Source: Pseudomonadota bacterium (GTDB lineage: Bacteria > Pseudomonadota > Alphaproteobacteria > Rhizobiales > Rhizobiaceae). Taken from it: 6,789 bases of DNA. The DNA is taken from contig JAEZXF010000474.1 of NCBI GenBank assembly GCA_023419995.1, positions 1-6,789 on the forward strand. The letters are read 5' to 3'. The notes below the pieces were generated by a model that made no database searches, had not been told where the DNA came from, and saw only the letters and a list, made by a program, of their open reading frames with translations. Position numbers and translations under genes: made by a program. Positions 1 through 6,789 of this stretch are shown here, piece after piece. Each line of letters begins with the position of its first letter. Position 1 is the first letter of the stretch.

Positions 1-1334
1 TTGACGAGCTCGTCTCCTACCTTGCCGACGGCTGCAAGCCGAAGGATCGCTGGCGCATCGGCACCGAGCACGAGAAGTTCCCGTTCTACGTCGACGGCAA
101 CCGGCCGGTTCCCTACGGCGGCGAGCGCGGCATCAAGGCGCTGCTGGAAGGCATGCAGGGGCTGCTCGGCTGGGAGCCGATCATCGATGCCGGCCACATC
201 ATCGGCCTCGTCGAGCCGACCGGACAGGGCGCCATCAGCCTGGAGCCGGGCGGCCAGTTCGAGCTGTCGGGCGCGCCGGTGGAGACGATCCACCAGACCT
301 GCCGCGAGAGCAACGCCCACCTCGCCCAGCTGCGCGAGATCGCCGAGCCGCTCGGCCTCCGCTTCCTCGGCCTCGGCGCGAGCCCCAAATGGACGCTGGC
401 CGACACACCGCGCATGCCGAAGTCGCGCTACGACATCATGACCGCCTACATGCCGAAGGTCGGCGCCCAGGGCCTCGACATGATGTACCGCACCTGCACC
501 ATCCAGGTGAATCTCGACTTCGCCAGCGAGACCGACATGCGGCGCAAGATGCAGGTCTCGCTCAAGCTGCAGCCGCTGGCCACCGCGCTGTTCGCCAGCT
601 CGCCCTTCACCGAGGGACGGCCCAACGGCCTGCAGAGCTGGCGCGGCGAGATCTGGCGCGACACCGACAACCAGCGCTCCGGCCTCCTCGACTTCTGCTT
701 CTCGCCGGAGTTCGGCTTCGCCGACTACGTCGACTGGGCGCTCGACGTGCCGATGTACTTCATCATCCGCGAGGGCCGCTATTTCGACGCCACGCACGTA
801 ACCTTCCGCCAGTTCATGGCCGGCGCGCTGCGCAACGAGGTGACGGACGGCATGCCGACCATCGGCGACTGGGCCAACCACCTGTCGACGCTGTTCCCCG
901 ACGTGCGGCTGAAGCGCTTCCTCGAGATGCGCGGCGCGGACGGCGGTCCGTGGCGGCGCATCTGCGCCCTGCCGGCCTTCTGGGTCGGGCTGCTCTACGA
1001 CGACGCCGCGCTCGACGCCGCCGAGGCGCTGACGCGCGACTGGAGTTTCGCCGAGGTGCAGGCGATGCGTGATGCGGTGCCGGCCAGGGCGCTGGAGACG
1101 CCGTTCCGCAATGCCACGTTGCGCGAGATCGCGCGGGAGGTTCTGGGCATCTCGCGTCGCGGCCTCGCCGCGCGGGCGCGCCTGAACGGCGAGGGGCACG
1201 ACGAGACGGATTTCCTCGCGCCGCTCGAGGAGGTCGTCGCGCGCGGCACCACCAGCGCGCAGGAGATGCTGACCGCGTGGCGCACCCGCTGGGGCGGGTC
1301 CATCGAGCCGGCTTTCCTCGAATACGCCTACTGA
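1..1334 (+). CDS. gshA: Glutamate-cysteine ligase, plant/alphaproteobacterial type (5' end missing)
   Basis: This enzyme makes gamma-glutamylcysteine from glutamate, cysteine and ATP in the cytoplasm, the first step of glutathione synthesis. The reading frame is already open at the window edge (first full codon at position 3) and gives 443 residues before TGA at 1332-1334. Relatives are about 450-460 residues, so only a short N-terminal piece is missing. Family signatures, in visible-fragment numbering, are an IGTEHEKF segment (19-26), EPGGQFELSG (81-90), SPFTEGRPNG (200-209), LDVPMY (247-252) and a C-terminal block with CALPAFWVGLLYD. It resembles plant GSH1 far more than the E. coli-type GshA. 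From memory of the plant enzymes, the cysteine pair around the TFRQF segment is absent here (Ala and Asn instead). Cysteines at visible residues 100 and 321 match other plant cysteine positions. The gene faces the AsmA-like gene tail to tail. Confident family call. Confidence 0.95.
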   Translation, partial: DELVSYLADGCKPKDRWRIGTEHEKFPFYVDGNRPVPYGGERGIKALLEGMQGLLGWEPIIDAGHIIGLVEPTGQGAISLEPGGQFELSGAPVETIHQTCRESNAHLAQLREIAEPLGLRFLGLGASPKWTLADTPRMPKSRYDIMTAYMPKVGAQGLDMMYRTCTIQVNLDFASETDMRRKMQVSLKLQPLATALFASSPFTEGRPNGLQSWRGEIWRDTDNQRSGLLDFCFSPEFGFADYVDWALDVPMYFIIREGRYFDATHVTFRQFMAGALRNEVTDGMPTIGDWANHLSTLFPDVRLKRFLEMRGADGGPWRRICALPAFWVGLLYDDAALDAAEALTRDWSFAEVQAMRDAVPARALETPFRNATLREIAREVLGISRRGLAARARLNGEGHDETDFLAPLEEVVARGTTSAQEMLTAWRTRWGGSIEPAFLEYAY

Positions 1335-1352
1335 GCGCGCCGCGGCCTCAGT
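1330..1352. terminator. Inverted repeat spanning both convergent stop codons (possible weak bidirectional terminator)
   Basis: ACTGAG (1330-1335) and CTCAGT (1347-1352) are perfect inverted repeats with an 11-base GC-rich centre. The left arm contains the gshA TGA and the right arm contains the reverse-complemented TGA of the AsmA-like gene. There is no T-run on either strand, so intrinsic termination here would be weak. Half of the match follows from both genes ending in TGA, so chance is a fair explanation. Confidence 0.25.
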
Positions 1353-3177
1353 CGAAGCCGTATTCGACCGGGGCGGGCGAGACGAACGGCGTGTCCCACG
1401 CGCCGCCGACGAAGAACAGCATCTCCGCCTCGCCGCGCGTGCCGTCCGCCGCGAGCGGCGCGAAATAGCCCGACAGCGCCAGCGCGTGGCCAAAATAGTG
1501 GACAATGCCGGCCATCGACAGCGTCATCGGCGGATCGAGCGTCGCATCCGCCTTCTCGATGCGGGCGACGCCGCCGGTCACCTTCGCCTTCACCTCGAGG
1601 CCGCGCAGCGGCAACGACGCGCCGCCGACCTCGGAGAGCGGGAAGAAGCCGCCGCCGCTCCACAGCGTCCTGAACTTCGCCAGGTCGAAGCCGACCAGCG
1701 CCCCCTGCCCCAGCGAGGCCGAGACCGAGCCCTCGGCGCGGCGCAGCACGGTCTCCCAGTCGCTGCCGGTTCCCTTGAGCATGGCGGAGAGCGTCGCCCT
1801 GCCCTGCGGCAGCAGGCGCTCGGCGCCGGCGGCCTTGGCAAGCGCGAAGGCGTCGACGTTGCTCGCCATCAGCCGCATCTCGACGGTCTTCTCCTCGCCG
1901 GCGCCGTCGATGCGCAGCCCGGCCTGGACCTCGCCGCCGAAGGCGGTGGCATCCGAGATGTCGAAGGCCGCGAGCGTGCCCTTGACCTGGGTGGAGGCCG
2001 CGACGTCGCCCAGCGCCACCCCGCCCAGCGTCGCCGCGGTCGAGGACAGCCGGAGGTCGAGCGAGAGCTGGTCGGAGAACGCGGTGTCTATCCGGTCGCG
2101 GATGCTCTCGGTTCCGGGCGAGCCGGGGGTGAAGGCGAGCAGGAAGGACCGCAGGTCCAGCTTGTCGAAGGCGAGCGTGCCGGACATCGCCGGCACCGGG
2201 TCGGCGAAGGAGAGGTCGAGCACGCCGCGCCCGGTGTTTCCGCCCAGCGTCAGCACCGTCTGGTCGAGCCGCAGCCGCTTGGCATTGCCCTGCACCCGGC
2301 TGGTGACCGACATCGCGCCGATCGCCGCGCCGGGCGCGATCTGGGTGCGCGACCATTCCAGCATCCGCCGGATCGACGGCGAGGACAGCGTCGCCGGGCC
2401 CTCGAAATAGGCGTCGCCAGACAGGTTGGCCACGCCCTCGAAGCTCGCCTCGACGAGGGTCGCCTTCAGCGACGCCTTGACCGTGGTGCTGCCGCCCGCC
2501 ATCAGCAGCAGCGGCGAGGTGGCAGAGGCCTCGACGGCGACGTTCTCGCCGCGCCAGATTCCGGTGGCGACGAGCCGCGCGCCGCGGTTGAGCGACGGCC
2601 AGGCGATGCGGCCGCGCAGGCTGGTGACGAGGTCGCCGCCGGCATCCGCGATGCGCCCGTCGAAGAACTCCACCGAGCCGAACGGCGTGTCGGGCAGCGC
2701 GCCGGTATCCGGGCTCGCCGGGTTGTCGGTCACCACCTCCCGCGCCGCCTCGACCGCGCGCATCATCCGGCCGCCGCCCGGCGAGACGGGTAGGTCGACG
2801 ACGGAGCCCGGCGTCGACAGCCGCAGCAGCGGCCGGTGCAGCGACATGCCCGACAGGACGACGTTGCCGCGCAGCGCGGCAAGGGGCGACAGCGTGACCT
2901 CGAGGGATTCCGCCTCCAGCACCGGCGGCTTTCCGTCGCCGGCCCATTCGTGGAAGGCGACGTTCTCGAGCCGGGCCTCGAAGCCCGGCCAGACGTCGAG
3001 CACCGGCCCGGCGCCGAGCGAGACGCGATAGCCGCTCCACAGGCTGAGCTCGTAGGCGATGCGGTCGCGGACGATCCGGGTGGAGGCGATCCACGGCAGG
3101 GCGGAGAAGACGAGCAGGACGAGCACCGCCACGACGGCGAATGCTGCCAGACCTTTCCTCACCGTCAGGATTTGCAT
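1348..3177 (-). CDS. AsmA-like family protein, inner-membrane anchored
   Basis: This 609-residue protein has a short cytoplasmic N-terminus and one hydrophobic segment (about residues 10-30). A long region rich in beta-strand-like alternation follows and should lie in the periplasm. Residues 46-75 (LWSGYRV, then VWPGFEARLENVAF) and 90-120 (ESLEVTLSPLAAL, then LSGMSLHRPLLRL) match the N-terminal AsmA pattern. The last ~110 residues, with an LKGTGSDWETVL segment followed by a GGVARIEKADATLDPP segment, match the C-terminal AsmA domain. AsmA-like proteins are related to bridge-forming lipid transport proteins and affect outer-membrane assembly or envelope lipid balance; the exact role here is inference. 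The start is fixed: an in-frame TGA lies at 3184-3186, just upstream of the ATG, and GTGAGG (3182-3187) sits 4 bases before it as ribosome binding site. It is transcribed divergently from the CoA ligase and ends 13 bp from gshA. Confidence 0.88.
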   Translation of the reverse strand: MQILTVRKGLAAFAVVAVLVLLVFSALPWIASTRIVRDRIAYELSLWSGYRVSLGAGPVLDVWPGFEARLENVAFHEWAGDGKPPVLEAESLEVTLSPLAALRGNVVLSGMSLHRPLLRLSTPGSVVDLPVSPGGGRMMRAVEAAREVVTDNPASPDTGALPDTPFGSVEFFDGRIADAGGDLVTSLRGRIAWPSLNRGARLVATGIWRGENVAVEASATSPLLLMAGGSTTVKASLKATLVEASFEGVANLSGDAYFEGPATLSSPSIRRMLEWSRTQIAPGAAIGAMSVTSRVQGNAKRLRLDQTVLTLGGNTGRGVLDLSFADPVPAMSGTLAFDKLDLRSFLLAFTPGSPGTESIRDRIDTAFSDQLSLDLRLSSTAATLGGVALGDVAASTQVKGTLAAFDISDATAFGGEVQAGLRIDGAGEEKTVEMRLMASNVDAFALAKAAGAERLLPQGRATLSAMLKGTGSDWETVLRRAEGSVSASLGQGALVGFDLAKFRTLWSGGGFFPLSEVGGASLPLRGLEVKAKVTGGVARIEKADATLDPPMTLSMAGIVHYFGHALALSGYFAPLAADGTRGEAEMLFFVGGAWDTPFVSPAPVEYGFD

Positions 3178-3227
3178 GCCGCCTCACCGCCTGCCGATGC
3201 CGCCCGCGGCGCATCGAGTCACGCTAA

Positions 3228-3254
3228 ACAATACGCCGGTCACCGGCATTTCAA
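3228..3254 (-). promoter_or_regulatory. Possible promoter of the AsmA-like gene
   Basis: On the minus strand a TTGAAA box (3249-3254) is followed by TATTGT (3228-3233) with a 15-base spacer. Reading the -10 as TTGTTT or TGTTTA instead gives 17 or 18 bases. The match to the sigma-70-type consensus is only moderate and the -10 choice is uncertain. The spacer contains the palindrome listed separately. Confidence 0.3.
3235..3247. promoter_or_regulatory. 13-bp palindrome, possible operator in the divergent promoter region
   Basis: GCCGGT, one central C, then ACCGGC form a perfect inverted repeat. It lies between the candidate -35 and -10 boxes of the AsmA-like gene and about 64 bp upstream of the candidate -35 of the CoA ligase. 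A dimeric regulator bound here would be well placed to control the minus-strand promoter. No regulator family is recognised from the motif. Confidence 0.35.
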
Positions 3255-3310
3255 GCTTTTATGGCCGGGCAATGGCGGTTTCCAACAAAGGGAATCGTAT
3301 TTTCGCCACC

Positions 3311-3338
3311 TTGCCTTGGCGTGCGCGGAATGTTTAAC
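3311..3338 (+). promoter_or_regulatory. Possible promoter of the acetoacetate-CoA ligase gene
   Basis: TTGCCT (3311-3316) and TTTAAC (3333-3338) are separated by 16 bases and sit about 40-65 bp before the start codon. Both boxes match the alphaproteobacterial housekeeping consensus only partly. The rest of the gap between the two divergent genes shows no further gene. Confidence 0.3.
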
Positions 3339-3340
3339 CA

Positions 3341-3362
3341 AGCGCGGCAACAGCGCTTTTTT
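3341..3362 (+). other. Small hairpin followed by six T just before the ligase ribosome binding site
   Basis: AGCGC (3341-3345) pairs with GCGCT (3353-3357) around a 7-base loop, followed by TTTTTT (3357-3362). It resembles a short intrinsic terminator, but the 5-bp stem is weak. If the suggested promoter is right, the hairpin lies at or over the transcript start. Function is unproven. Confidence 0.25.
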
Positions 3363-3364
3363 CC

Positions 3365-3372
3365 GGGAGGAG
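3365..3372 (+). promoter_or_regulatory. Ribosome binding site of the acetoacetate-CoA ligase gene
   Basis: GGGAGGAG lies 4 bases before the ATG at 3377 and is a strong Shine-Dalgarno match. An in-frame TAA at 3335-3337 excludes a much longer N-terminus, so this site decides the start. Confidence 0.85.
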
Positions 3373-3376
3373 CCGC

Positions 3377-5335
<1,959 letters not shown>

Positions 5336-5410
5336 CGGCGGGATGGTTAAGCAACGGTAACGCGGAAATTTACCTCGTTTCCACGGCCCATGCCGATCGG
5401 TAAACCTGTA

Positions 5411-5566
5411 AACGTTCCGGCAAGGAATCGTTAAGGTCCGCCCACGATAGTCGTGGGTAACTTGAGGGAGACATCCGCTTCCGGCATCCCTCGGAGACGG
5501 ATCGCTCAAGTCCCTGTGTACAGCCGAATTTTTCCTTACAGCGCCCCTCCGGGGCGCTTTTTCTTT
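5411..5566 (+). ncRNA. Candidate structured small RNA or structured 3' UTR ending in an intrinsic terminator
   Basis: Four inverted repeats follow one another. The first is AACGTTCC (5411-5418) with GGAATCGTT (5424-5432), one bulged base. The second is CCCACGA (5441-5447) with TCGTGGG (5451-5457). The third is a long interrupted stem: ACTTGAG (5460-5466) with CTCAAGT (5505-5511), ATCCG (5473-5477) with CGGAT (5498-5502), and TCCG (5480-5483) with CGGA (5492-5495). The fourth is the terminator at 5541-5557. A pyrimidine-rich linker, TTTTTCCTT (5529-5537), sits before the terminator and could pair with Shine-Dalgarno sequences. The T-run shows transcription runs on the plus strand. The 5' end is unknown: it could start near 5440-5460 as an independent sRNA, or be the tail of the ligase mRNA. 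The hairpin, single-stranded linker and terminator layout recalls alphaproteobacterial trans-acting sRNAs such as MmgR (suhB family in Rfam), but I cannot assign a family. Confidence 0.5.
5541..5566 (+). terminator. Rho-independent terminator
   Basis: GCGCCCC (5541-5547), loop TCC, GGGGCGC (5551-5557) form a perfect 7-bp GC stem, followed by TTTTTCTTT (5558-5566). There is no T-run on the opposite side, so it works on the plus strand. It ends the small RNA candidate and/or the ligase transcript and insulates the iron-transport gene downstream. Confidence 0.88.
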
Positions 5567-5608
5567 GCACCGACGCGGTCCGGCGGTCGTTTCGGGCATG
5601 TAATAACT

Positions 5609-5623
5609 TGAATCGCAAACTCA
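5609..5623. promoter_or_regulatory. RirA-like iron-responsive operator upstream of the iron-binding protein gene
   Basis: TGA, nine bases, TCA matches the TGA-N9-TCA iron-responsive operator described for RirA in Hyphomicrobiales. The symmetry extends to ACTTGA / TCATGT (5 of 6 arm positions complementary). It lies about 100 bp before the start codon and overlaps a possible -35 (TTGAAT, 5608-5613) whose -10 is poor. RirA is an Rrf2-family iron-sulphur repressor of iron uptake genes, which fits the gene downstream. The core alone is short enough to occur by chance; the position supports it. I saw no Irr-type box. Confidence 0.5.
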
Positions 5624-5644
5624 TGTATCGTACTCGTCGGCGAT

Positions 5645-5692
5645 GGGGGAAATGCGCATCCGCCACGCCTGTGCGCGGATGCGGTTTCCCTC
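5645..5692 (+). other. Long hairpin in the 5' leader of the iron-binding protein gene
   Basis: CGCATCCGC (5655-5663) pairs perfectly with GCGGATGCG (5675-5683). Inside, CAC (5664-5666) pairs with GTG (5671-5673) around a GCCT loop. Outside, GGGAAA (5647-5652) pairs with TTTCCC (5685-5690) across a small internal loop, and 5645-5646 can add two more pairs. The total is about 20 bp. It lies between the likely promoter and the ribosome binding site, so the mRNA leader should carry it. No clean T-run follows (TCTTGTCTCGTT), so it is more likely a stability or control element than a terminator. Confidence 0.55.
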
Positions 5693-5709
5693 TTGTCTCG
5701 TTGCAGAAC

Positions 5710-5714
5710 AGGAG
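5710..5714 (+). promoter_or_regulatory. Ribosome binding site of the iron-binding protein gene
   Basis: AGGAG lies 7 bases before ATG 5722. The frame is open back to a TTG at 5608, but that extension would put a basic, non-signal sequence before the signal peptide. This site and the signal peptide therefore fix the start at 5722. Confidence 0.85.
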
Positions 5715-5721
5715 CACAACG

Positions 5722-6708
5722 ATGAAGAGATTTCTGGGAGGTTGCGTCGCGCTGGCCATGGCCCTGCCGGCAATGGCGCTCGCCGACGATCTGACGGTCT
5801 ACTCGGGACGCGGTGAGGCGCTGGTCGGCCCCGTGATCGCGCAGTTCGAGAAGGATTCGGGCATCAAGGTCAACGTCCGCTACGCCGGCACCGCCGAGCT
5901 TGCCACCCTGCTCACCGAGGAAGGCGCGCAGTCGCCGGCCGACGTGTTCTGGGCGCAGGACGGCGGCGCCCTCGGCGCGATCACGCCGCTGTTCGCCGAC
6001 CTGCCGGCCGAGGTGAACGACGGCGTCTCCGCCGAGTTCCGCAACGTCAACAACAAGTGGGCGCCGACCAGCGGCCGCTCGCGCACGCTGGTCTACTCGA
6101 CCGAGCGGGTTCAGGAGGCCGACCTGCCGGCCTCGATCAACGACCTGACGGACGAGAAGTACAAGGGCCGCGTGGCCTGGGCCCCGACCAACGGCTCGTT
6201 CCAGGCCTTCGTCACCGCCTTCCGCGTCGCGCACGGCGACGATGCCGCCAAGGCATGGCTCGAGGGCATGATCGCCAACGAGGCCAAGGCCTACCGCAAC
6301 AACGGCGCGCAGATCGAGGCGATCGCCAATGGCGAGGTCGATTTCGGCCTGGTCAACAACTACTATCTCGGCCGCTACATCGCCCGCGACTCCAAGTATC
6401 CGGTGGCGCAGACCCACTTCGGGGCCGGCGACATCGGCAACCTGCTCAACGTGGCCGGCGCCGGCATCGTCGCCGCCAGCGACAACCAGGACAACGCCCG
6501 CAAGTTCATCGACTACCTGCTGTCACCGGCGGCCCAGCAGTACATCACCACGCAGGGCAACGAGTATCCGGTGATCCCCGGCCTGATCGCCAACCCGACG
6601 CTGGAGCCGTTCGAGGAACTCCAGGAGCTCAGCCCCAAGGTCGACATCGACCAGATCTCCGACCTCGACGGCACGCTCGAGCTGCTGCGCCAGGTCGGCC
6701 TGCTCTGA
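5722..6708 (+). CDS. fbpA: Iron(III) ABC transporter periplasmic substrate-binding protein (FbpA/AfuA family)
   Basis: This 328-residue secreted protein should capture ferric iron in the periplasm and deliver it to an ABC permease. It starts with a classical signal peptide (KR, a hydrophobic stretch, then ALA) probably cut after Ala21, giving a mature DDLTVYSGRGE start. Family marks are YSGRGEALV (27-35), SPADVFWAQDGGAL (ending near 84), TSGRSRTLVY (116-125, anion-site region) and NNYYLGRY, whose Tyr214-Tyr215 (mature 193-194) match the iron-binding pair Tyr195-Tyr196 of Haemophilus FbpA. The His9 and Glu57 ligands of that protein are not conserved: by my alignment they fall at Gly31 and Gln79. 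The remaining coordination sphere may therefore differ, and another ferric chelate or metal cannot be excluded. It is preceded by a RirA-like operator and a leader hairpin, which suggests iron repression. The cognate permease and ATPase genes are expected beyond the window. Confidence 0.9.
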   Translation: MKRFLGGCVALAMALPAMALADDLTVYSGRGEALVGPVIAQFEKDSGIKVNVRYAGTAELATLLTEEGAQSPADVFWAQDGGALGAITPLFADLPAEVNDGVSAEFRNVNNKWAPTSGRSRTLVYSTERVQEADLPASINDLTDEKYKGRVAWAPTNGSFQAFVTAFRVAHGDDAAKAWLEGMIANEAKAYRNNGAQIEAIANGEVDFGLVNNYYLGRYIARDSKYPVAQTHFGAGDIGNLLNVAGAGIVAASDNQDNARKFIDYLLSPAAQQYITTQGNEYPVIPGLIANPTLEPFEELQELSPKVDIDQISDLDGTLELLRQVGLL

Positions 6709-6725
6709 GCCTCGCCGCCGAAACG

Positions 6726-6789
6726 ATGCGGTCGCCCGGCACGCGGCGGCCCCCGCGTCTTATGCTCGCCCCCGCCCGCGGTGTGGGGG
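6726..6789 (+). CDS. Possible N-terminus of the cognate iron ABC permease (cut by window end)
   Basis: An ATG 17 bases after the binding-protein stop opens a frame that runs to the window end (21 codons). The translation is arginine- and proline-rich (RRPPRLML), which can precede the first membrane segment of FbpB-type permeases. There is no clear ribosome binding site and no membrane segment is visible yet. The call rests mainly on the expected operon order, so the true start may lie elsewhere. Confidence 0.3.
   Translation, partial: MRSPGTRRPPRLMLAPARGVG
6741..6758 (+). repeat. Short GC-rich inverted repeat after the iron-binding protein gene
   Basis: ACGCGG (6741-6746) and CCGCGT (6753-6758) form a 6-bp stem with a 6-base loop. 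Stem-loops between a binding-protein gene and its permease gene often protect the upstream message. No T-run follows. If the permease starts at 6726 the repeat is within its coding sequence. Confidence 0.25.

Noticed and set aside
1486..2793. Plus-strand open frames antisense to the AsmA-like gene
   Set aside because: Low-complexity Arg/Ala/Gly-rich translation typical of shadow frames. The minus-strand frame has a membrane anchor, AsmA patterns and a ribosome binding site.
5346..5360. Possible CtrA binding site (TTAA, seven bases, TTAA)
   Set aside because: The second half reads TAAC, so the spacing is off by one and the consensus is not met.
5645..5703. Leader hairpin read as a second intrinsic terminator
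   Set aside because: The following bases (TCTTGTCTCGTT) are a mixed pyrimidine run rather than a T-tract, and a good ribosome binding site and gene follow directly.
5608..5721. N-terminal extension of the iron-binding protein from a TTG at 5608
   Set aside because: It would overlap the RirA-like operator and leader hairpin and place a basic stretch before a normal signal peptide. AGGAG is correctly spaced for ATG 5722 instead.
5536..6417. Minus-strand open frame overlapping the iron-binding protein gene
   Set aside because: It would begin inside a well-supported gene and read through the terminator and promoter region. It shows no recognisable domain.

Overview
The window looks like chromosomal DNA of a GC-rich alphaproteobacterium, most likely of the order Hyphomicrobiales (Rhizobiales). 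The signs are a plant-type glutamate-cysteine ligase, an acetoacetate-CoA ligase of the kind rhizobia use in the polyhydroxybutyrate cycle, an iron(III) periplasmic binding protein preceded by a RirA-like TGA-N9-TCA site, and strongly GC-rich third codon positions. The species cannot be named from the sequence alone. No transposase, integrase, CRISPR array, tRNA or rRNA was seen.

Layout. Positions 1-1334 (+) hold the 3' part of gshA, cut at its N-terminus by the window edge. A 13-bp gap separates it from a convergent AsmA-like membrane-anchored protein (1348-3177, -). A 199-bp divergent promoter region (3178-3376) follows. It contains a 13-bp palindrome lying between possible -35 and -10 boxes of the AsmA-like gene. 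Acetoacetate-CoA ligase then runs from 3377 to 5335 (+).

The 386-bp gap 5336-5721 is the least ordinary part of the window. Its first half contains a run of hairpins ending in a textbook intrinsic terminator (5541-5566), which suggests a small RNA or a structured, processed 3' UTR. Its second half contains the RirA-like operator (5609-5623), a long predicted leader hairpin (5645-5692) and a good ribosome binding site. These lead into the iron-binding protein gene (5722-6708, +). The last 81 bases may begin the cognate permease gene, but too little is visible to be sure.

How the parts fit. gshA (glutathione synthesis), the AsmA-like gene (envelope) and the CoA ligase (ketone body / PHB carbon recovery) are separate transcription units with housekeeping or metabolic roles. 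The iron-binding protein probably starts an iron-repressed ABC transporter operon. The coding genes belong to known families. The material least explained by known features is the non-coding stretch 5411-5692.
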